Below, one piece after another: positions 6,110-11,846 of a stretch of 11,846 nucleotides of DNA. This DNA is from an uncultured Ruminococcus sp. (lineage in GTDB: Bacteria; Bacillota; Clostridia; Oscillospirales; Ruminococcaceae), in contig UQYK01000058.1 in the NCBI GenBank assembly GCA_900545285.1, positions 1-11,846 of the forward strand. The letters are read 5' to 3'. The number at the start of each line of letters is the position of its first letter. The stretch's first letter is position 1. Both the position numbers and the translations under genes were made by a program. The notes under the pieces are model-generated. The model was not told the DNA's origin, searched no databases, and saw only the letters and a list, made by a program, of their open reading frames with translations.

Positions 6110-7564
6110 ATGGGAAAGTCGAAAAAAATCATAATCGGCTCGGTGGCCGGTGTCACAGCTGCGGCTGTGGGTGTCAGCGGATTCTTGCTGTGGAAGAACC
6201 ATCAGAAAAAGAGTACGGCAGACGGCATTGCCTATGTCAGCTCGGTGTCGGATATCAATACGGCAGCTGCGACTGTCTCGGATCTCCGGTTTTCCGGGGT
6301 GGTGGAACCCCAGGAGACCAAGGAAATCAAAATCGATACCTCGAAGACCATCTCAGAGGTTTCTGTAAAGGAAGGCGATCATGTAGAAGCCGGAGATGCC
6401 TTGTTTACCTATGACATTGCGTCCATGAAACTGGAACTGGAACAGGGCAACGTAGAAATTGAGCGGATGCAGAACGAGATTGCGTCCAGCCAGCAGCAGA
6501 TTACCCAGCTGGAATCGGAGAAGAAAAGCGCCAGCGCAGACGATAAGCTGAGCTATACCACGCAGATTCAGTCTCTGCAAACGGATATCGCCAAGACGCA
6601 GTATGACATCAAAACCAAGCAGATTGAACTGGACAAGCTGAAAAACACGATTGACAATGCGGTGGTTAAAGCAGATTTTGCCGGCACGGTGCAGTCTTTG
6701 AAAACAGTGGAACAGCTACAGTCTGACGGCGGCGATGTGATCATGAAGATTATGTCAGACGGGGAATATCGGGTAAAGTGCGTGGCCAGTGAGCAGAATC
6801 TCTACATGCTTTCCAAGGATGAGACCATGATCCTTTCTTCCCGGACGGATGATACCACCTGGACGGGAACCATCAGCGAGATTGGTACGGAACCGGTGAG
6901 CAATGATCAGAGCACCATGTATTACAGCAGCAGTGATGATATGACAACCGCCTCCAAGTATCCGTTTTATGTAACACTGGATTCCGGTGACGGCCTGATG
7001 CTTGGACAGCATCTGCTGGTTTCGCCCAGTGACGGAGGTACGGTGGAGAAGAGCGGTATCTGGCTGTACACCGGTTATGTGGTCACTGAGGAAGACGGCA
7101 CGTCCTATGTCTGGGCAACGGATCAAAAAGACCGTCTGGAAAAACGAAAGGTGGAAGTGGGACAGACAGATGATATCATGGGAGACTGTGAGATTGTCAG
7201 CGGCCTGAAGGAATCGGACAAGATTGCTTATCCTTCTGACTCCTATCAGGAGGGCATGAAAACCACCACCAATTCGGAAGAAGCAACACCGGAAGAAGAC
7301 AGCGATACAGACGGATCCGATGACAACAGCGTAGAGCCGGATTTGGAAGAGAGCGGCTATCTGGATGAAAACGGAAACCTGATAGAGGACGGCGAGTTCC
7401 CGGATGAAGGGGACGCTGGCACAGACGGCAGCGAGAATGCCGCTTCCAATGACAGCAGTGCAGACGGCGAAGCGATCGGAGAAGACAGCGATACCGCAGA
7501 CAGCGAAATCAGTGCGGCAGACAGCGCAGACGCAGAGGAAGGCGGTGCAGCGGATGGTAATTGA
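6110..7564 (+). CDS. HlyD/MacA-like adaptor subunit of an ABC exporter (adaptor 1) with acidic tail
   Basis: A 484-residue adaptor anchored by one N-terminal membrane helix (about 6-28), the rest outside the membrane. The first lipoyl half-motif (VSVKEGDHVEAGDALFTYD) lies near 84-102. A long coiled-coil hairpin, rich in Glu, Gln and Lys, covers about 105-181. The second lipoyl half (VVKADFAGTVQSL) comes near 185-197, then beta-barrel and membrane-proximal regions to about 380. Such proteins (MacA, YknX) link or gate MacB-type permeases. Unusually, residues 390-484 form a low-complexity tail with 36 Asp/Glu and no Lys or Arg. AGGAGGG (6097-6103) is 6 nt before the ATG. The 3' end overlaps the ATPase start by 11 bases, so translation is probably coupled. 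It has no significant sequence likeness to adaptor 2 beyond the shared fold. The substrate is unknown. Confidence 0.88.
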   Translation: MGKSKKIIIGSVAGVTAAAVGVSGFLLWKNHQKKSTADGIAYVSSVSDINTAAATVSDLRFSGVVEPQETKEIKIDTSKTISEVSVKEGDHVEAGDALFTYDIASMKLELEQGNVEIERMQNEIASSQQQITQLESEKKSASADDKLSYTTQIQSLQTDIAKTQYDIKTKQIELDKLKNTIDNAVVKADFAGTVQSLKTVEQLQSDGGDVIMKIMSDGEYRVKCVASEQNLYMLSKDETMILSSRTDDTTWTGTISEIGTEPVSNDQSTMYYSSSDDMTTASKYPFYVTLDSGDGLMLGQHLLVSPSDGGTVEKSGIWLYTGYVVTEEDGTSYVWATDQKDRLEKRKVEVGQTDDIMGDCEIVSGLKESDKIAYPSDSYQEGMKTTTNSEEATPEEDSDTDGSDDNSVEPDLEESGYLDENGNLIEDGEFPDEGDAGTDGSENAASNDSSADGEAIGEDSDTADSEISAADSADAEEGGAADGN

Positions 7565-8255
7565 GCTAAAGGACATCTGCAAGTCCTATTTGCAGGGGAA
7601 AGAGCCGGTTCCGGTGCTCCACCACATTGATCTCTCTGTAGAAGAAGGAGAATATCTGGCGATTATGGGGCCTTCCGGCTCTGGAAAATCCACCCTGATG
7701 AATGTGATTGGGCTGTTGGATCAGCAGACCAGCGGCACTTATCTCTTTGATGGGCAGGACATGGCAAAGTGCACAGACAACCAGCTCTCCGGAATCCGGA
7801 ATGAGAAAATCGGCTTTGTCTTTCAGAACTTCAATCTGCTGCCCCGGCAGTCTATTCAGGAAAACGTGGCGCTGCCGCTGCTGTATGCCGGTGTGCGGAA
7901 AAAAGAGCGGATGCAGCGCGCCAAGGAAATGCTGGGGCGTGTGGGGCTGGAAGACCGTGTGACGTTTCGCCCTACACAGCTTTCCGGCGGTCAGAAACAG
8001 CGCGCGGCAATTGCACGGGCAATGGTGAGCCATCCTCGGCTGCTGCTGGCAGATGAGCCTACCGGTGCACTGGACACACGCTCCGGAGAGCAGGTCATGG
8101 AACTGTTTCAACAGCTCCACGAAGAAGGCGTTACCATTGTCATGATCACCCATGAACCGGAAATTGCCCGGCATGCCCAGCGGATTGTCACCATTCGGGA
8201 CGGCAAACTGGAACAGGGCGGTTATTCCGGCACACAGCAGGAGGTACTGGCATGA
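7554..8255 (+). CDS. ABC exporter ATPase, MacB/LolD/YknY type
   Basis: A 233-residue ATPase with all motifs intact: Walker A GPSGSGKST (39-47), Q-loop Gln91 in FVFQNFNLLP, signature LSGGQKQR (143-150), Walker B LLLADEP (163-169), the LolD/MacB-type TGALD D-loop (170-174), and switch His200 in MITHE. This motif set is typical of the LolD/MacB/YknY group that drives FtsX-like permeases. The start ATG at 7554 lies inside the 3' end of the adaptor gene in another frame, with GAGGAAGG (7535-7542) upstream; protein homology starts at this Met. Its stop overlaps the next start as ATGA. It powers the permease encoded at 10025-11305. Confidence 0.95.
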   Translation: MVIELKDICKSYLQGKEPVPVLHHIDLSVEEGEYLAIMGPSGSGKSTLMNVIGLLDQQTSGTYLFDGQDMAKCTDNQLSGIRNEKIGFVFQNFNLLPRQSIQENVALPLLYAGVRKKERMQRAKEMLGRVGLEDRVTFRPTQLSGGQKQRAAIARAMVSHPRLLLADEPTGALDTRSGEQVMELFQQLHEEGVTIVMITHEPEIARHAQRIVTIRDGKLEQGGYSGTQQEVLA

Positions 8256-10012
8256 AAACAGGAAAAAAGATTCTGGCAGGTGTGATCTGCGTTGCAGTCA
8301 TTGCCGGCGGCGGTACCGGCGGAATTCTGTTTTACCGCAGCCGTCAGGCAGAAAAGCATAAGGTGGATGTCTATGCGGTTTCTTCTCTGGCGGACGGCTA
8401 TTGGGGAGATGACCTCACCATGGACGGAACGGTTGTGGCCGGCGATGTGCAGAATGTAATCCTCGGCAATGATCAGATGATTGAAAAGGTGCTGGTGAAA
8501 GAGGGTGACCATGTAACTGCCGGGACACCTTTGATTCAGTACGATCAGACGGCGGCTGCCCTGGATGCGGCGCAGAAGAAAACCGCACTGGCAGTGGCCG
8601 AGGACAATGTGCGTCAACAGGAAAAGGAATTGGAACGGATCAAAAAGCTGAAGCCATTGGAGGAAGCGCCGGCAGAACCGGATTATCCCGATTACCCTGA
8701 TGATCCGGATGTGCCGGACGATCCTGACGCACCGGATACGCCGGTTTCTACCCTGGCGGAAGTAAGCGCCCTTACCCAGGCGGCGGCTGGGAGCGGCAGT
8801 GCAGAGGATCCCTATCAGTTTTCCTGCACCGGTGCCACCGTGGTAAAGCAGGCTGTGCTGGAACAGCTGAAAAATACCGGCGGCTGTGCTGTGTTTGTGG
8901 TGTATGACATCGCTGGAAACAGCCTGTATGCATGGCTGGTAAAGGGAAGCGATTTGTCTGCAGCAGTGCTCTCAGACTGGACGCTGGGCAGCCAGGTAAC
9001 TGTGACAGAGGATGGCGGTGTGCAGATTCACGGCGGCGGCAGCTGGTATGGCACAATACAGGTGGGCGGCGATTTTACCTATGACCCCATCTCAGAACCC
9101 CATACAACTACGCCCGCGGTGACCACCGATGCCGGGACGCATACCCAGACGGAAACGGACACCACACCGGCAGAGCCGGAAACCAGCACGGAACCGCAGG
9201 CTGCGCCCACTGCTGTGATACGGCCGATGGCGGCGATTGTGCCCCTGGCAAGCACGGCTTCCAGTGATGCGGATAACTATGCATATACCCGCGCACAGCT
9301 GAAACAGAAGGTGGCAGAACAGGAAATTCAGATTCAGTCGGCAAAGATTGAACAGAAAAAAGCGCAGTTGGAATATGACAGCGCAGCCGAAAAACAGAGC
9401 AGCGGACAGGAAGTTGCAAAAATTGACGGCACGGTCACAAAGGTGGCAGAGTCGGCAGAATCTCTGGAAAAAAACGAGCCGTATCTGGTGGTACAGGGAA
9501 GCGGCGGCGTGCTCATTCAGGGAACTGTCAGCGAAATGAATCTGAAAAAGCTGACAGTCGGTTCTACCATTCAGGTGAATTCCTGGGAAAGCGGCGAGTC
9601 GGTTTCCGCAGAAGTGACCGAGGTTGGGACTACGCCGACTTCGGATTCTGGACAGAATTACGGTGAAAATCCCAACAACAGCATGTATCCCTTCCAGGCG
9701 GCGGTGACAGAAGAATCCTCCCTCAGCATTGGGGATGGCATCAGCATCAGCATTTCCTCTATGGAAGAGAGCAATCATTTCTATATTCCCATGAGCTATG
9801 TGCGCCAGGAAAACGGACAGTACTATGTGATGAAAAAATCCAAGTCCGGCACGCTGGAAAAACAGGTGATTCAGACCGGAAAAATTATCAACGGCGGCTA
9901 TTCCATTGAGGTGATTTCCGGCATCAGCGAGGATGATCGGATTTGCTTCCCGTACGGAAAGTATGTCACCGAAGGCGCGAAAACCAAAGACAGCAACGAG
10001 ATTGCATATTAA
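8252..10012 (+). CDS. HlyD/MacA-like adaptor (adaptor 2) with a large insert between its coiled-coil arms
   Basis: A 586-residue adaptor with an N-terminal membrane helix (about 5-28) and a first lipoyl half (IEKVLVKEGDHVTAGTPLIQYD) at 77-98. The first coil (about 99-134) is followed not by a turn but by a roughly 210-residue insert: an Asp-Pro-rich linker (about 137-165, PDYPDYPDDPDVPDDPD-like), a compact domain of mixed alpha/beta look (about 166-274) and a Thr/Pro-rich linker (about 275-343). The returning coil (about 345-382) and the second lipoyl half (IDGTVTKVAESAE, from 391) then complete the adaptor fold. This is much longer than MacA/YknX (about 370-380). I do not recognise the inserted domain. 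AGGAGG (8239-8244) is 7 nt before the ATG, which overlaps the ATPase stop (ATGA). It presumably joins the same exporter as adaptor 1. Confidence 0.85.
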   Translation: MKTGKKILAGVICVAVIAGGGTGGILFYRSRQAEKHKVDVYAVSSLADGYWGDDLTMDGTVVAGDVQNVILGNDQMIEKVLVKEGDHVTAGTPLIQYDQTAAALDAAQKKTALAVAEDNVRQQEKELERIKKLKPLEEAPAEPDYPDYPDDPDVPDDPDAPDTPVSTLAEVSALTQAAAGSGSAEDPYQFSCTGATVVKQAVLEQLKNTGGCAVFVVYDIAGNSLYAWLVKGSDLSAAVLSDWTLGSQVTVTEDGGVQIHGGGSWYGTIQVGGDFTYDPISEPHTTTPAVTTDAGTHTQTETDTTPAEPETSTEPQAAPTAVIRPMAAIVPLASTASSDADNYAYTRAQLKQKVAEQEIQIQSAKIEQKKAQLEYDSAAEKQSSGQEVAKIDGTVTKVAESAESLEKNEPYLVVQGSGGVLIQGTVSEMNLKKLTVGSTIQVNSWESGESVSAEVTEVGTTPTSDSGQNYGENPNNSMYPFQAAVTEESSLSIGDGISISISSMEESNHFYIPMSYVRQENGQYYVMKKSKSGTLEKQVIQTGKIINGGYSIEVISGISEDDRICFPYGKYVTEGAKTKDSNEIAY

Positions 10013-10024
10013 GGAGGTGGGCAT

Positions 10025-11305
10025 ATGCTGGAAAATATCCGTCTTTCGCTACAGGGCATTCTTTCCCATAAGGTGCGGTCGATTCTGACCATGCTGGGTA
10101 TTATTATCGGAATTGCAGCGATTATTGCCATTGTTTCCACGATTAAGGGCACCAATGAGCAGATTAAAAACAACCTGATCGGTTCCGGCAACAATACCGT
10201 CAATATCCAGTTGTACCAGGGGGAAAGCCCTTATGATTTCAGCTATCAGAGCGCGCCGGACGGTGTGCCGGTGGTGTCGGACAGCATCCGTTCTCAGATT
10301 CGGGATCTGGAGAATGTGGAGAGCGCTTCCTTCTACCGGACGCGTTCCTACTGTGAGAATGTGTTTTATGAGAATAGCCAGTACGGCGGTGCAATGTACG
10401 GCATTGACGATGCATACTTCGATACTGCCGGGTATCAGATTCAGCAAGGAAGAGGCTTTTCCCAGACAGAATACGCCGACAATCGAAAGGTGGCCATTCT
10501 GGACAACACAGCAGTAAAGAGCCTGTTTGCCGGAACTTCTCCCATTGGCAAGACTGTGGATATCAACGGGGAACCGTTTACGGTAATCGGCGTTGCCATA
10601 GAAACCAATCCGTTTGAACCAGTGATTAACTCCGTGGAGGACTATTGGACATACATGGGAACATCCGGCGGAAAGATGTTCATTCCTGCAAAGTCCTGGC
10701 CCATTGCTTATGCCTATGACGAACCGGAAAACTGCCTGTGCCGGGCATCCGATACGGACAGCATGCCGACAGTGGGTAAGAAGGCGGCCGATCTGCTGAA
10801 CAGCGCCCTGCAAACACAGACAGCGGCCAGCGGCAGTGACAGCGACTCCAGTACAAAGATTCAGTATCAGAGTGAAGATCTCCTGAAACAGGCGAAGTCC
10901 CTGCAAAAGCTCAGTTCTTCCACCAACACCATGCTGATCTGGATTGCCAGCATTTCTCTGCTGGTAGGCGGCATTGGCGTTATGAATATCATGCTGGTTT
11001 CCGTAACGGAACGTACCCGTGAAATTGGTCTGAAAAAGGCGATTGGCGCGAAGAAAGGCAGCATTCTGGCACAGTTTTTGACGGAAGCGTCTGTGCTGAC
11101 CAGTATCGGCGGCGTGATTGGTGTGGGAATCGGCATCGGGCTGGCACAATTGATTTCCAAGGTGGCATCTGTCCCGGTGGCAATCAGTTCTCTGTCCATT
11201 GTTGTTTCCGTTGTGTTCTCTATGGTTGTAGGCATTGTATTCGGCCTGATTCCTTCCGTGAAGGCCGCAAACCTCAATCCGATTGACGCACTGCGATATG
11301 AATAA
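10025..11305 (+). CDS. MacB/FtsX-like ABC exporter permease (YknZ type)
   Basis: A 426-residue permease of the normal four-helix MacB plan: a first membrane helix (about 18-38, in RSILTMLGIIIGIAAIIAIV), a large extracellular MacB periplasmic core domain (about 40-295), and three C-terminal helices (about 303-327, 350-375, 387-410). The conserved coupling segment ERTREIGLKKAIGA (329-342) contacts the ATPase. The C-terminus LNPIDALRYE is characteristic of the family. Such transporters act as dimers and move substrates, often peptides, lipids or antibiotics, by mechanical transmission. A Ser/Asp-rich stretch (about 265-285) lies before helix 2. A strong AAGGAGG (10011-10017) overlaps the previous TAA stop and lies 7 nt before the ATG. 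It is the last gene of the operon, followed by a terminator. Confidence 0.94.
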   Translation: MLENIRLSLQGILSHKVRSILTMLGIIIGIAAIIAIVSTIKGTNEQIKNNLIGSGNNTVNIQLYQGESPYDFSYQSAPDGVPVVSDSIRSQIRDLENVESASFYRTRSYCENVFYENSQYGGAMYGIDDAYFDTAGYQIQQGRGFSQTEYADNRKVAILDNTAVKSLFAGTSPIGKTVDINGEPFTVIGVAIETNPFEPVINSVEDYWTYMGTSGGKMFIPAKSWPIAYAYDEPENCLCRASDTDSMPTVGKKAADLLNSALQTQTAASGSDSDSSTKIQYQSEDLLKQAKSLQKLSSSTNTMLIWIASISLLVGGIGVMNIMLVSVTERTREIGLKKAIGAKKGSILAQFLTEASVLTSIGGVIGVGIGIGLAQLISKVASVPVAISSLSIVVSVVFSMVVGIVFGLIPSVKAANLNPIDALRYE

Positions 11306-11345
11306 AAAGCGTAACAGCCGATCAGGAAAGCTGTTCCGGAAAAAA

Positions 11346-11396
11346 CCGCTCTTGTATGATGCTGGCTGCTGCCGGCGGTACAGAGCGGCTTTTTTT
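11346..11396 (+). terminator. Intrinsic terminator ending the export operon
   Basis: CCGCTCTTGTA (11346-11356) pairs, with one bulge, with TACAGAGCGG (11379-11388), then C and seven T (11390-11396). The loop is GC-rich and may fold further. A small hairpin, AACAGC/GCTGTT (11313-11318 with 11330-11335), comes before it. Confidence 0.88.
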
Positions 11397-11469
11397 GCGG
11401 CATTTTAGGGAAATTGCACACACGCGCGCTTTTTTTGTGAAAGGATTCCATACATTTTTTCAAAATCTC

Positions 11470-11498
11470 TTGACGAACTGCGAAAAAAAGTGTATAAT
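11470..11498 (+). promoter_or_regulatory. Sigma-A promoter for glgA
   Basis: TTGACG (11470-11475), 17-bp spacer, perfect TATAAT (11493-11498). Transcription would start about 108 nt before the glgA ATG, leaving a leader with a hairpin (GCCGGGAG/CTCCGGC, 11545-11552 with 11558-11564) but no T-run terminator. Confidence 0.85.
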
Positions 11499-11584
11499 AT
11501 AGAAAATAAGCCTTGTACAGATTCTGTAGAACGCTGTTTTGACTGCCGGGAGAAAAACTCCGGCAAAAACCATGTGGAAGGAGT

Positions 11585-11617
11585 ATGTGTCATCAGGCAC
11601 AGTGTAATGCATTATGA
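11585..11617 (+). CDS. Possible 10-codon leader ORF overlapping the glgA start
   Basis: An ATG at 11585 opens MCHQAQCNAL and ends in TGA at 11615-11617, which overlaps the glgA start as ATGA, the classic geometry of translational coupling. The only strong Shine-Dalgarno nearby is GGAAGGAG (11576-11583), which is too close to this ATG (1 nt after GGAG, 3 nt after GGAAGG) but about 30 nt from the glgA ATG. An alternative GTG at 11587 would give a six-residue ORF ending at 11607. A 6-bp stem, TGTGTC/GGCACA (11586-11591 with 11596-11601), could instead loop out bases and bring the ribosome site closer to glgA. Translation of the leader is not proven. Confidence 0.3.
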   Translation: MCHQAQCNAL

Positions 11618-11846
11618 AAAATATCCTGTTTGCCGCATCAGAATGTGTTCCGTTTATTAAGACCGGAGGACTGGCTGACGTCGTCGGTGCTCTGCCGAAG
11701 AGTCTGGATCGGTCACAGTATGATGTGCGCGTCATTATCCCGAACTATACCTGTATTCCGTGGGAATACCGCAGTCAGTTCAAGTATGTCAGCCATTTCT
11801 ATATGGACTATGGCCAGCATGTGGAAAATGTCCATGTGGGCATTAT
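11614..11846 (+). CDS. glgA: Glycogen synthase GlgA (ADP-glucose type, GT5), N-terminal part
   Basis: The first 77 codons, running off the right edge. It opens MKNILFAASECVPFIKTGGLADVVGALPK, with the KTGGL motif (16-20) that binds ADP-glucose in bacterial glycogen and starch synthases, followed by the usual RVIIPNY segment. GlgA extends alpha-1,4-glucan chains in the cytoplasm from ADP-glucose. The start is fixed: an in-frame stop (TAA, 11605-11607) lies only two codons before this ATG. No Shine-Dalgarno lies at the usual distance; the nearest (11576-11583) is about 30 nt upstream. Its own promoter is at 11470-11498. Glycogen storage is common in gut Ruminococcaceae. Confidence 0.95.
   Translation, partial: MKNILFAASECVPFIKTGGLADVVGALPKSLDRSQYDVRVIIPNYTCIPWEYRSQFKYVSHFYMDYGQHVENVHVGI

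Noticed and set aside
9092..10024. A 310-codon open frame on the minus strand opposite adaptor 2
   Set aside because: It is antisense to an intact adaptor with clear lipoyl and coiled-coil features, and it has no recognisable domain of its own.
11545..11564. Terminator or attenuator in the glgA leader
   Set aside because: The hairpin is followed by A residues rather than a T run, so it is not an intrinsic terminator on the plus strand.

Overview
The window looks like a chromosome segment from a low-to-mid GC Gram-positive anaerobe of the class Clostridia, most likely near Ruminococcaceae/Oscillospiraceae. This rests on strong purine-rich Shine-Dalgarno sites, sigma-A promoters of the TTGACA-17-TATACT type (three with TGT directly before the TATACT -10), hairpin-plus-T-tract terminators, and gene content: ychF, a Firmicutes-type MATE exporter, a paired CobW GTPase cassette, a MacB/YknXYZ-like exporter and glgA. 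The taxon is inferred from these traits and was not confirmed by a search.

Layout: (1) 1-253, minus strand: the N-terminus of a secreted protein of unknown function, with its own promoter at 360-388, divergent from ychF. (2) 430-1613: promoter and ychF, a ribosome-associated ATPase. (3) 1613-1775: a 163-bp near-palindromic MITE-like element beginning in the ychF stop codon, then a terminator-like hairpin just ahead of the next gene. (4) 1907-3373: a MATE-family exporter, followed directly by a 49-bp, inverted and internally deleted relative of the same element, and a terminator. (5) 3515-5793: a promoter, an unusual repeat-rich leader, a CobW/COG0523 GTPase with a His-rich metal-binding insert, and a second CobW-like protein with a C-terminal domain resembling YcgQ/DUF1980, closed by a terminator. 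(6) 5794-6109: a spacer with the promoter of the next operon and a possible gene remnant on the minus strand. (7) 6110-11305: a four-gene export operon made of adaptor 1, ATPase, adaptor 2 and a MacB/FtsX-type permease, tightly packed with overlaps or SD-in-stop junctions. (8) 11346-11846: terminator, promoter, a leader with a misplaced SD and possible tiny ORF, and the start of glgA (glycogen synthase).

How the genes work together: the two GTPases probably form a metal-homeostasis (zinc or related) unit. The four-gene cassette probably builds one envelope exporter with a FtsX-like permease dimer, its ATPase and two different HlyD/MacA-like extracellular adaptors. ychF, the MATE gene and glgA look like independent transcription units.

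The most novel points are the short palindromic repeat family fused to the stop codons of two genes, the two-adaptor exporter with a large insert in one adaptor and a 95-residue acidic tail on the other, the CobW/CobW-DUF1980 pair behind a double-repeat leader, and the glgA leader.
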